From: Arthrobacter sp. AQ5-06
GTDB taxonomy: Bacteria > Actinomycetota > Actinomycetes > Actinomycetales > Micrococcaceae
Length of the DNA stretch: 64,000 nucleotides
Direction of reading: 5' to 3'
Assembly (NCBI RefSeq): GCF_003287955.1
Contig: NZ_QMKP01000015.1
Coordinates: forward strand, 45,718 to 109,717
The translations under genes and the position numbers were made by a program. Below the pieces are notes generated by a model that had not been told where the DNA came from, searched no databases, and was given only the letters and a program-made list of their open reading frames with translations. Shown here in pieces: positions 8,643 through 16,468 of this stretch (position 1 is its first letter; every line of letters starts with the position of its first letter).

Positions 8643-9434
8643 TCAGCCCCTGCTCTCGGTGCCGGCGGGATGGACGATGGCGGGTGCGGCAGGTTCCGGG
8701 AGGTCGCGGTTCAGCACATCCAGGCCGAACGCCATGGCCAGGTTCTCCGGCTGCAGCACCAGGTCCGGGGCACCGTGCATCAGGACGCGGCGCATGAGGA
8801 GCACGGCTTCGTCGCAGAGGGCCGGCATGGCATGCAGGTCGTGGGTGGAGATCAGGATGGTGCAGCCATCGGAGGCGAGCTCGCGCAACAGGCGCGTGAT
8901 GGTGGCCTCGGAGCGCTTGTCCACGCCGGCGAACGGTTCGTCCAGGAGCATCATGGTGGCGCCCTGGGCGATGCCGCGGGCCACAAAAGCGCGCTTCTTC
9001 TGCCCGCCGGACAGTTGCCCGATCTGCCGCTCCGCGAATTCGGACAGTTCCACGCGGTCCAGCGCCTGGTCGACGGCGGCGCGGTCGGCCTTGGAGGGCC
9101 GCCGGGTGAAGCCCTGGTGCCCGTAGCGTCCCATCATCACCACATCGCGGACGGACAGCGGGAACTGCCAGTCAACATCCTCGCTCTGCGGCACGTAGCC
9201 GATCCCGCCCTCCTTGCGCGCCCTGGCCGGAGACTGTCCGCCGATCAGCACGCGGCCGGCGTCGGGCTTGATCATTCCCATGATCACCTTGAACAGGGTG
9301 GATTTCCCGGACCCGTTCATGCCGATCAGGCCGCAGATCCGGGCGGCGTCCAGGGTGAGCGAGGCTGAATCGAGCGCCAGGACCTCGCCGTAGTGGACTG
9401 TGACGTTTTCAACCAGGATGGCGGGGGTGCTCAT
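8643..9434 (-). CDS. Metal ABC transporter ATP-binding protein
   Basis: A 263-residue ABC ATPase. Walker A is GMNGSGKS at residues 38-45, followed by Q-loop region YVPQSEDVDW, signature LSGGQKKRAFVARGIAQGA, Walker B MMLLDEPFAGVD and switch histidine ISTHDL. The Q-loop and the KKRAFVARG signature are typical of the Mn/Zn uptake branch (MntA, TroB, SitB). The start overlaps the end of the binding-protein gene by four bases, so translation is coupled. Confidence 0.92.
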   Translation of the reverse strand: MSTPAILVENVTVHYGEVLALDSASLTLDAARICGLIGMNGSGKSTLFKVIMGMIKPDAGRVLIGGQSPARARKEGGIGYVPQSEDVDWQFPLSVRDVVMMGRYGHQGFTRRPSKADRAAVDQALDRVELSEFAERQIGQLSGGQKKRAFVARGIAQGATMMLLDEPFAGVDKRSEATITRLLRELASDGCTILISTHDLHAMPALCDEAVLLMRRVLMHGAPDLVLQPENLAMAFGLDVLNRDLPEPAAPAIVHPAGTESRG

Positions 9435-10447
9435 GGCTTGGACCCGGCGGAGGCGTTGGCAGACGCGCCGGCTGGCGTGCCGGCCAGGGCCTTGGTGATG
9501 AGGTCGGCGTCGTGCCTGATCAGGTCCAGGTAGGTGGGTACAGGACCATCAGCCTCGGACAGCGAATCCACATAAAGCGTGCCGCCGAACTTGGCTCCGG
9601 TGGCGCCCACCACCTGCTGCATGGGGGCGTCGGACACCGTGGATTCACAGAACACCGCGGGAACCTGGTTGGCCTTGACGTACTCAATGGCGCGCGTGAT
9701 CTGCTGCGGCGTGGCCTGCTGTTCGGCGTTGACCGCCCAGATGTAGACCTCTTTGAGCCCTGCGTCGCGGGCAAGGTAGGAGAAGGCGCCTTCGCAGGTC
9801 ACCAGGGCGCGCTGGTTCTCCGGGAGGCCGGCGAGGCTTGCTTTCATCTCGTCCTGCACACCCTGCAGTTCGGCCTTGTAGGCGTCACCGTTGGCCTTGA
9901 AAGCCGCGGCGTTCTCCGGGTCAAGCTCGCTGAACGCCTTGACCATGTTGTCCACGTAGATCTGCACGTTCACGGGCGACATCCACGCATGCGGGTTCGG
10001 TTTGCCCTGGTAGGAGTCCTCGCTGATGGGCATAACCTCCACACCGTCACTGACCACGGCGTGCGGCACGTCCAGGCCCTCCACGAACTGCCCGAACCAG
10101 GCTTCGAGGTTCAGGCCGTTGTCGAGGATGAGGTCCGCCTTGGCTGCCTTGCGGATGTCGCCGGGGGTGGGTTCGTAGCCGTGGATCTCGGCGCCCGCCT
10201 TGGTGATGGACTCCACGGTGAGCTTGTCCCCAGCAACGTTCCGCGCGACGTCGGCCAGCACCGTAAAGGTGGTCAGGACCACGGGCTTGTCACTGTCACT
10301 GTTGCCTGAAGCGTCACCCCCGCACGCGGTAAGGGAAAGGGACAAGAGGACGACGACGACGGCGGCGCCGGCACCGCGGAACGCCGCCGATCCCCGGGCG
10401 AGGGTTCGGGCGGCTACTTTGGCGCACCGAAACAGAAAGTTAGGCAT
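9431..10447 (-). CDS. Metal-binding lipoprotein of an ABC importer (Mn-type)
   Basis: A 338-residue cluster A-1 binding protein. The chosen ATG at 10447 gives a basic N-terminus, a hydrophobic core AAVVVVLLSLSL and lipobox LTAC with the lipidated Cys at residue 42. Metal-site segments of the family are present: GAEIHGYEPTP, GKPNPHAWMSP, and Glu/Asp candidates in VTCEGAFSY and CESTVSDAP. The combination AEIHGYEPTPGDI with NPHAWMSP, and the lack of a His-rich loop, points to Mn (or Fe/Mn) rather than Zn. A TAGAAT box seven bases before the ATG suggests a leaderless transcript. The C-terminus is Ala/Ser rich. Confidence 0.88.
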   Translation of the reverse strand: MPNFLFRCAKVAARTLARGSAAFRGAGAAVVVVLLSLSLTACGGDASGNSDSDKPVVLTTFTVLADVARNVAGDKLTVESITKAGAEIHGYEPTPGDIRKAAKADLILDNGLNLEAWFGQFVEGLDVPHAVVSDGVEVMPISEDSYQGKPNPHAWMSPVNVQIYVDNMVKAFSELDPENAAAFKANGDAYKAELQGVQDEMKASLAGLPENQRALVTCEGAFSYLARDAGLKEVYIWAVNAEQQATPQQITRAIEYVKANQVPAVFCESTVSDAPMQQVVGATGAKFGGTLYVDSLSEADGPVPTYLDLIRHDADLITKALAGTPAGASANASAGSKP

Positions 10448-10524
10448 GCCGAATATTCTACGGGATGCAGAGCTGGCCCCGCAATCTGTGACGCACCCCT
10501 CCCCTGCCCAACTAGGCTGAACGT
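10448..10524. promoter_or_regulatory. Divergent promoter region, both sides leaderless
   Basis: Minus strand: TAGAAT at 10460-10455, then seven bases to the ATG of the metal-binding lipoprotein. Plus strand: TAGGCT at 10513-10518, then six bases to the ATG of the CPBP gene. The palindrome GAATATTC (10451-10458) overlaps the minus -10 box and is a possible operator for a metal regulator, though it is short. Confidence 0.5.
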
Positions 10525-11286
10525 ATGGCCACCACACACCGGAAACCACCCCTGCCGCAGCCCGAGCTGTACCGGTTTTCCACCCTTGACTTCACCGCCG
10601 TCGGCCTCTACGTGGCCGTGGCCGGGCTCTTCGCCGTGGCCGGGGAACTGCTGGCCCCGCTGATACGCCAGCTTGGGCCCAGCCCGGCCGCCGCGTCGTA
10701 CGCAGTGAACCTCATCTTCTATGGCTCGATCGGGATCCTGGCGCTGGCCGCCGCCCGCCGGGTGGCGGTCCGGGACCTGCGCGTGCTGGCCACCCGCCCG
10801 CGGTTCACCCTGCTGATGGTGCCCGCGGCGGTGGTGGCCATGATGATCCTCACGGCCGTTGTGGTGGCGGCCGGCGGCGGGGTGCAGACCTCCGCGAACC
10901 AGGCAGGACTCCAGGCACTGATGCAACAGGTCCCCGCCTGGCTGATAGCGCCGGTCCTGGTGGTGGTGGGCCCGTTTGTGGAGGAGTACATTTTCCGGCA
11001 TCTACTGATCGGCAAGCTCAGCCGCCGGCTCAACATCTGGCTGTGCTGCGCCCTGTCTGTGGTCCTCTTTGCCGGCATCCACATCGCGGGCCAGGAAGCC
11101 ATCACGCTCAATGCGCTGCTCCCCTACCTGGCCATGGGCGCCACGCTGGTCTTTGTCTACGTGTGGACCGGGAAGAACCTGATGTTCTCCTACTTTGTCC
11201 ACGCGGCGAAGAACCTCCTGGCGGTCATCTTCATCTACGCCATCCCGCCCGAGCTTTTCGAGCAGCTGCAGCAGGTCCAGCCCTAG
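10525..11286 (+). CDS. CPBP-family intramembrane glutamic endopeptidase
   Basis: A 253-residue membrane protein with about seven spans, of the CPBP (CAAX protease/bacteriocin-processing, Abi) family. The catalytic motifs are present: EEYIFRHLL (EExxxR) near residue 152 and FAGIH (FxxxH) near residue 180. A third conserved stretch, around SYFVHAAKN, carries a further histidine. The mRNA seems leaderless (TAGGCT six bases before the ATG). No substrate or partner is evident; the next gene downstream is an unrelated VOC protein. Confidence 0.88.
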   Translation: MATTHRKPPLPQPELYRFSTLDFTAVGLYVAVAGLFAVAGELLAPLIRQLGPSPAAASYAVNLIFYGSIGILALAAARRVAVRDLRVLATRPRFTLLMVPAAVVAMMILTAVVVAAGGGVQTSANQAGLQALMQQVPAWLIAPVLVVVGPFVEEYIFRHLLIGKLSRRLNIWLCCALSVVLFAGIHIAGQEAITLNALLPYLAMGATLVFVYVWTGKNLMFSYFVHAAKNLLAVIFIYAIPPELFEQLQQVQP

Positions 11287-11335
11287 GAACGCGCCGCCCC
11301 TACCCAGCAGCCGCGCGCCGTCGTATTTTGGTGGG

Positions 11336-11776
11336 ATGGGACTGAACATCCAGATCGTCGTGGACAGCAAGAACCCGCATGAGCTCGCCGACTGGTGGGC
11401 GGAAACGTTGGACTGGGCTGTGGAACCGCAGGACGAGGGCTTCATCCGCTCCATGATCAGCCGGGGCTACGCCACGGACGCCGAGACGCTGGTTCATAAG
11501 GACAAACTCGTGTGGCGGACAGGACAGGCCATCCGCCCAGTGGAGGAAATCGAAGCCGCCGCACCTGCACGCCGCATCCTGTTCCAAACGGTGCCGGAAG
11601 GAAAGACCGTCAAGAACCGCATCCACTGGGACGTGCGCCTGGATGGTCGCGACAAGGATGATGTCCGAAAGGAACTCGAAGCCCGCGGCGCCCGCTTCCT
11701 GTGGACCGCCGGCCAGGGCCCGCTCGAGTGGCACACCATGGCCGATCCCGAGGGCAACGAGTTCTGCATCAGCTGA
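11336..11776 (+). CDS. VOC (glyoxalase-like) superfamily protein
   Basis: A 146-residue single-module VOC protein. It begins MGLNIQIVVDSKNPHELADWW and ends with the strand-turn WHTMADPEGNEFCIS typical of glyoxalase-like folds. In between are HWDVRLDGRDKDDVRKEL and RILFQTVPEGKT. The C-terminal half resembles proteins annotated as glyoxalase-like or PhnB-like. No specific reaction can be named. A TATTTT stretch and GGTGGG precede the ATG at 11336. An in-frame upstream ATG overlaps the CPBP gene and is unlikely. Confidence 0.8.
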   Translation: MGLNIQIVVDSKNPHELADWWAETLDWAVEPQDEGFIRSMISRGYATDAETLVHKDKLVWRTGQAIRPVEEIEAAAPARRILFQTVPEGKTVKNRIHWDVRLDGRDKDDVRKELEARGARFLWTAGQGPLEWHTMADPEGNEFCIS

Positions 11777-11797
11777 GCCGATTACTAGACTTGTCCA

Positions 11798-12769
11798 GTG
11801 AGCAACCAAATTCCCGCCAAGGTGTCCGACGTCTTTGACCCCACCCGCTGGCGCACCGTGTCCGGCTTCGACGACTTCCAGGACATGACGTACCACCGGC
11901 AGGTCGAGCGCGTCTCGACAACCGGACCAACCGGGACAGAAACCGTCACCAGGGACCTGCCCACCGTCCGCATCGCCTTCAACCGCCCGGAAGTCCGCAA
12001 CGCCTTCCGCCCCGGCACCGTGGACGAGCTCTACCGCGCCATGGACCACGCCCGCATGACCCCGGACGTCGCCACCGTCCTGCTCACCGGCAACGGCCCC
12101 TCCCCCAAGGACGGCGGACATTCATTCTGCTCCGGCGGCGACCAGCGCATCCGCGGCCGGGACGGATACAGGTATGCCGACGGCGAGACCCAGGAAACCA
12201 TCGACCCCGCCCGCGCCGGCCGCCTCCATATCCTCGAGGTCCAGCGGCTCATGCGGACCATGCCCAAGGTGGTCATCGCCGTCGTGAACGGCTGGGCTGC
12301 CGGCGGCGGGCACTCGCTGCACGTGGTCTCGGACCTCACCATCGCCTCCCGCCAGCACGGCAAGTTCAAGCAGACGGACGCCACGGTGGGAAGTTTCGAC
12401 GCCGGTTACGGCTCGGCGCTCCTGGCCCGCCAGATCGGCCAGAAGGCCGCCCGCGAAATCTTCTTCCTTGCCCGCGAGTACTCCGCGGACGACATGGTCC
12501 GCATGGGCGCCGTCAACGAGGCCGTGGACCACGAGCGGCTCGAAGATGTGGCCCTGGAATACGCCGCGGACATCGCCCGGCAGTCGCCGCAGGCCATCCG
12601 CATGCTGAAATTCGCCTTCAACCTTGCCGACGACGGCCTGGCTGGCCAGCAGGTCTTCGCCGGCGAAGCCACTCGCCTGGCCTACATGACGGACGAGGCG
12701 GTGGAAGGGAAAGAAGCCTTCCTGGAGAAACGGGATCCTGACTGGTCGCGCTTCCCGCACTACTTCTAG
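11798..12769 (+). CDS. menB: 1,4-dihydroxy-2-naphthoyl-CoA synthase
   Basis: MenB closes the second ring of menaquinone by converting o-succinylbenzoyl-CoA to 1,4-dihydroxy-2-naphthoyl-CoA. The 323-residue protein is crotonase-fold: FNRPEVRNAFRPGTVDEL, oxyanion-hole region GHSFCSGGDQ, VNGWAAGGGHSLHVVSDLT, and the MenB-specific stretch FKQTDATVGSFDAGYGS with its catalytic Asp. It has the long N-terminal extension of actinobacterial MenB. The start is GTG 11798, six bases after TAGACT, so leaderless. menE and menA follow on the same strand. Confidence 0.95.
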   Translation: MSNQIPAKVSDVFDPTRWRTVSGFDDFQDMTYHRQVERVSTTGPTGTETVTRDLPTVRIAFNRPEVRNAFRPGTVDELYRAMDHARMTPDVATVLLTGNGPSPKDGGHSFCSGGDQRIRGRDGYRYADGETQETIDPARAGRLHILEVQRLMRTMPKVVIAVVNGWAAGGGHSLHVVSDLTIASRQHGKFKQTDATVGSFDAGYGSALLARQIGQKAAREIFFLAREYSADDMVRMGAVNEAVDHERLEDVALEYAADIARQSPQAIRMLKFAFNLADDGLAGQQVFAGEATRLAYMTDEAVEGKEAFLEKRDPDWSRFPHYF

Positions 12770-12829
12770 GCACCACTTCCAAGCCGGACCGCTCCCAGGC
12801 CGCGGCTGACTTCTAAGGCAGGACGGCAC

Positions 12830-14020
12830 ATGAATTTCGGACGCCAGACCATCGGTCCCACGGACATCGACCCGGCGCTCAAAGCCCTGGCCGCCGCCCT
12901 CCACGGTGAGGGACCCGCCGTCGAACTTTCCGTGGGCCCCGACGGCGAACTGGTGGTGGGACACACTGAGACGCCCGGCTGCGATGACGCCGTGGCGGTG
13001 GTCCGCACGTCCGGCTCGACGGGCGCGCCGAAGGCCACCATCCTGCCCGTCGAGGCGCTGGCGGCCTCATCCATGGCCACCGCCCTGGCGCTCAAGGGCG
13101 AGGGCCAGTGGCTCCTGGCGCTGCCCGTGCAGTACGTGGCAGGCGTGCAGGTCCTCGTGCGGTCGCTGTTCGCCGGCACCCGGCCGTGGGTCATGGACAT
13201 GTCCGGCGGCTTCACCCCCGAGGCCTTCACGGCCGGCGCCCTGGAGCTGACCGACAAGTTCCGCTTCACGTCACTGGTGCCCACACAGCTCCAACGCCTC
13301 CTGGAGGCGCCGTCGCCGGAGACGCTGGCCGTCCTGCGGCGGTTCAACGGCATCCTGCTGGGCGGCGCGCCGGCGTCGGCCGGGCTGCTGGACGCGGCCC
13401 GCGAGGCCGGCGTCAGGGTGGTCACCACGTACGGGTCCGCCGAAACCTGCGGCGGCTGCGTGTACGACGGCGTGCCACTGGAAGGTGTCAAGGTCAGGGT
13501 GGCCGACGACGGCCGCATCCTGCTGGGCGGCGATACCGTTGCCGCCGGGTACCTGGATACGCCCGAAGCTACGGACACGTTCTACGAGGAAGACGGCGTC
13601 CGCTGGTACCGCACCAACGACCTCGGCACGCTGGACGCGGACGGCCGACTCACCGTGCTGGGCCGCGCCGACGACGTCATCATCACCGGCGGTGTCAAGG
13701 TCTCCGCCGCGCATGTGCAGGAAGAGCTGGAGAAGTCCGGCGGCGTCGCGGCGGCTTTTGTGGCGGGCGTCAGGTCCGCGGAATGGGGCCAGGCCGTGGC
13801 CGCCTATGTCGCGCTCGACGGCGCTGCCGCGGAATCAGGTGCCGCGGGCACCCCCACCGGGGATCACGCCGTCGTACTTAAACACGAATGGCACCGGCGA
13901 CTGGGCCTCCTCGCGCCGAAAACCGTGCTGGCCGGCCCCGAACTGCTGATGCTTCCCAACGGCAAGCCGGACCGCCTGGCGATGATCGACCGGCTCAACG
14001 CGCTGCATCAGGGAAAGTAG
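12830..14020 (+). CDS. menE: o-succinylbenzoate-CoA ligase
   Basis: MenE activates o-succinylbenzoate with ATP and CoA, giving the substrate of MenB. The 396-residue protein is a short acyl-CoA synthetase with P-loop VRTSGSTGAPKA near residue 58, TTYGSAETCGG (motif II), RTNDLG, GRADDVIITGGVKVSAAHV (hinge), and PNGKPDR carrying the catalytic lysine. It is shorter than generic ligases, as expected for actinobacterial MenE. AAGGCAGGA lies upstream of the ATG. It sits between menB and menA. Confidence 0.93.
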   Translation: MNFGRQTIGPTDIDPALKALAAALHGEGPAVELSVGPDGELVVGHTETPGCDDAVAVVRTSGSTGAPKATILPVEALAASSMATALALKGEGQWLLALPVQYVAGVQVLVRSLFAGTRPWVMDMSGGFTPEAFTAGALELTDKFRFTSLVPTQLQRLLEAPSPETLAVLRRFNGILLGGAPASAGLLDAAREAGVRVVTTYGSAETCGGCVYDGVPLEGVKVRVADDGRILLGGDTVAAGYLDTPEATDTFYEEDGVRWYRTNDLGTLDADGRLTVLGRADDVIITGGVKVSAAHVQEELEKSGGVAAAFVAGVRSAEWGQAVAAYVALDGAAAESGAAGTPTGDHAVVLKHEWHRRLGLLAPKTVLAGPELLMLPNGKPDRLAMIDRLNALHQGK

Positions 14021-14099
14021 AGTAGAGCTGCACCGGCGGCCCGTTCGCGGCTGCCACCACCGTTTCATCGTTCTCCCGACCCAACACGAGGTACTGACC

Positions 14100-14981
14100 G
14101 TGGCCACAGCCGCACAATGGATCCAAGGCGCCCGCCTCCGCACTTTGCCGGCCGCCATCGCCCCGGTACTGATCGGCACCGCCGCGGCCTACGAGCTGGA
14201 TTCGTTCCGCCCCGTTAATGCCGTGCTGGCCGCCCTGGTGGCGCTGCTGCTGCAGATCGGCGTGAACTACGCCAATGACTACTCCGATGGCGTCCGCGGC
14301 ACCGACGAGGACCGGGTAGGGCCGCTGCGGCTGGTGGGCTCCGGCGCTGCCCGGCCGGAACACGTCAAATATGCAGCGTTCGGCGCCTTCGCCGTGGCCA
14401 TGCTGTTCGGCCTTGCGCTGGTGGTGATCACCCAGAGCTGGTGGCTGATCCTGGTGGGAATCGGCTGCGTGACGGCCGCCTGGGGCTACACCGGCGGAAA
14501 GAACCCCTACGGCTACATGGGCTTGGGCGACGTCTTTGTGTTTGTCTTCTTCGGCCTGGTGGCAACTCTCGGCACCACCTACACCCAGGCCGGCCAGGTC
14601 AACCTGCCTGCCGTGATTGGCGCGATCGGCACCGGCCTGATTGCCACCGCCCTGCTGATGGCCAACAACGTCCGCGACATCCCCACCGACATCCAGGCCG
14701 GGAAAAAGACCCTGGCCGTGCGCCTGGGCGACAAGCACGCCCGCGAAAGCTACGTGCTGATGCTCGCCGTGGCCATCCTGCTGGTGGTCATCCTGGCTCC
14801 CGTGCGGCCGTGGATGCTGATCGTGCTGCTGCTCATCCCGGCCTGCCTGATGCCCGCCTGGCTGATGATCAACGGCCGCAAGCGCAAAAGCCTCATCCCC
14901 GTGCTCAAGCAGACCGGCCTGATCAACCTCGGCTACAGCCTGCTGTTCTCACTGGGACTGGTGCTCAGCCACGGATTCTAG
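14100..14981 (+). CDS. menA: 1,4-dihydroxy-2-naphthoate polyprenyltransferase
   Basis: MenA prenylates 1,4-dihydroxy-2-naphthoate in the membrane to give demethylmenaquinone. The 293-residue UbiA-family protein has about eight or nine spans and both Mg-diphosphate motifs: NDYSDGVRGTDEDR near residue 60 and NNVRDIPTDIQAGKKTLAV near residue 185. The start is GTG 14100, with ACGAGG about ten bases upstream. Its stop overlaps that of the convergent DUF4229 gene by four bases (CTAG). Confidence 0.95.
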   Translation: MATAAQWIQGARLRTLPAAIAPVLIGTAAAYELDSFRPVNAVLAALVALLLQIGVNYANDYSDGVRGTDEDRVGPLRLVGSGAARPEHVKYAAFGAFAVAMLFGLALVVITQSWWLILVGIGCVTAAWGYTGGKNPYGYMGLGDVFVFVFFGLVATLGTTYTQAGQVNLPAVIGAIGTGLIATALLMANNVRDIPTDIQAGKKTLAVRLGDKHARESYVLMLAVAILLVVILAPVRPWMLIVLLLIPACLMPAWLMINGRKRKSLIPVLKQTGLINLGYSLLFSLGLVLSHGF

Positions 14982-15304
14982 GACTCGGAGGCCTTCGTTT
15001 CGGGTGGCTTCGGGCCGCTGTTCCGGATGGTGACGTCCGGGTTGGCGTCCAGGAGGCTGTCCTCGGCTTCGGCGTCGGCCACCTCGCTTTCACTGCGCAG
15101 CGGCTTCGCCTTGCCGGAGAGCCGGCCGTGAATGGCGGCAGCGGCGTCGTCGCGCTGTTTCTGGAAGAAAAGGTAGCTGACCGCAAACGCGATCAGTGCT
15201 GCGCAGATGACTGACAGCACCGCCCCCAGCTTCAGGAACATAAAGAGCACAAAGAGCGGCGCAAACAGCGCCAGCCGGATCAGGGAGTATTTCAGAAAGG
15301 CCAC
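14978..15304 (-). CDS. DUF4229-family small membrane protein
   Basis: A 108-residue protein with two N-terminal hydrophobic segments (LIRLALFAPLFVLFMFL and VLSVICAALIAFAVSYLFF), then a basic stretch FQKQRDDAAAAIHGRLSGKAK and an acidic tail with DAEAEDSLLDANPD. This is the DUF4229 layout often found next to menA in actinobacteria. The start is a GTG six bases after TAAACT, so probably leaderless. Function unknown. Confidence 0.8.
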   Translation of the reverse strand: MAFLKYSLIRLALFAPLFVLFMFLKLGAVLSVICAALIAFAVSYLFFQKQRDDAAAAIHGRLSGKAKPLRSESEVADAEAEDSLLDANPDVTIRNSGPKPPETKASES

Positions 15305-15364
15305 GGTACAAGTTTAGCCGCCCTGCCTGAACGCCCCCGGCCCGCGGACGATAGACTTAATGGC

Positions 15365-15832
15365 ATGCTCTTCCGTGTGGTTCTCGCCGTCGCAGTTCTC
15401 GTCATCTTTGTGTATGGCCTGGTGGACGTGATCCGCACTGACGGCCGCGTCACCCGCGGGATCTCCAAGCCGGCCTGGATCGTGGTGATGATTGTCCTTC
15501 CGGTGCTCGGCGCCATCCTGTGGCTGCTGATCGGCCGTCCGCGCGACTCAGCCCCGGTCCGCCAAACACACAGCCACCCCGCCTCTCCGGATGATGATCC
15601 CGATTTCCTCCGCAACCTGGAAATGCGCCGCCGGAACGTGGCAGAAGCCGACCGCCTCAAGAAGCTCAAGGATGAGCTTGAGGCGAAGGCAAAGGCCGAC
15701 GGCGGCTCTGCCGGCACCGGGCCGGACAGTTCCGGCACGCGGAGCCCGGGCGGGAAGGGAACCGGCCACGGCGAAACCGGCGGTGCCAGCACCGGAGACG
15801 CGGACAGCCATGACACCGGCGACGTGAAGTAG
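15365..15832 (+). CDS. PLD-nuclease N-terminal-domain membrane protein
   Basis: A 155-residue protein. It has two spans with the PLDc_N pattern (VLAVAVLVIFVYGLVDVI; then a basic loop; AWIVVMIVLPVLGAILWLLIGRPR). The cytoplasmic region is charged and helical (EMRRRNVAEADRLKKLKDELEAKAKA), and the tail is Gly/Ser/Thr rich. It lacks the HKD nuclease domains, so it is not an enzyme by itself. TAGACT lies seven bases before the ATG. Neighbourhood with menA and the DUF4229 gene is typical for the group. Role unknown. Confidence 0.8.
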   Translation: MLFRVVLAVAVLVIFVYGLVDVIRTDGRVTRGISKPAWIVVMIVLPVLGAILWLLIGRPRDSAPVRQTHSHPASPDDDPDFLRNLEMRRRNVAEADRLKKLKDELEAKAKADGGSAGTGPDSSGTRSPGGKGTGHGETGGASTGDADSHDTGDVK

Positions 15833-15837
15833 GTCCC

Positions 15838-16458
15838 ATGGCCCAGCACCCCGACGTAGACCCCCCACTGCCTGCCGCCGCCGGGGCTGCCAGTCCGCCG
15901 CCTCCGCCGCGGCCCGGACTCTCCTACGCCGCACCGGCGCCGATCCTGGTGACGCCGCCGACGCCCCGCAGCGTCCGCTTGGCGAGGACGTTCTGGCTGT
16001 TCAGCTTCGTCGCCGGTTTGGCCGTACTCATCGGCTCTTTCCTGACCCGCGACTCTCACCTGGAGCGGCTCCGCACGGTGGTGGACCAAATGGCGCCCGG
16101 CGGGGAAGCCGACGCCGTGACCACTTCCACGGCCATTGTTTTTTGGGGCAGCCTCGGCGCCCTGCTGTTTATGATCCTGCTAGGAGCGGCGGCGCTGGCG
16201 ATTTTCTCCGCGCGCCACGGCTGGGCCCGCTGGCTGATGATCCCGCTGCTGGCCGGCCAGGTAATGGTCATGGTGGTGGCCGCAGCCTTCCTCGTTCCCG
16301 AGGGCGACGCCGGCAGCTACGTTGTCCTGCTCTGGGGAGCCCAGTTGCTTCTTGCCTTCCTCGGCCTGGTGGCGGTGTTTGTGCCGTCGGCTGGCAGGTG
16401 GCTCAAGGCCGGGGGGATCCAGTCGGCGCAGGTCAGTGCGGCGCGGGCGCGGCAGTAA
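15838..16458 (+). CDS. Hypothetical four-span membrane protein
   Basis: A 206-residue protein with a Pro/Ala-rich cytoplasmic head (PPLPAAAGAASPPPPPRP) and four hydrophobic segments (TFWLFSFVAGLAVLIGSFL; IVFWGSLGALLFMILLGAAALAI; WLMIPLLAGQVMVMVVAAAFL; VVLLWGAQLLLAFLGLVAVFV). It starts five bases after the previous stop and is probably cotranscribed with it. I do not recognise a specific family. Confidence 0.7.
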   Translation: MAQHPDVDPPLPAAAGAASPPPPPRPGLSYAAPAPILVTPPTPRSVRLARTFWLFSFVAGLAVLIGSFLTRDSHLERLRTVVDQMAPGGEADAVTTSTAIVFWGSLGALLFMILLGAAALAIFSARHGWARWLMIPLLAGQVMVMVVAAAFLVPEGDAGSYVVLLWGAQLLLAFLGLVAVFVPSAGRWLKAGGIQSAQVSAARARQ

Positions 16459-16468
16459 AGGGCTGACC

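Noticed and set aside
15365..15832. Phospholipase D enzyme
   Set aside because: Only the two-span N-terminal domain is present. The HKD catalytic motifs are absent.
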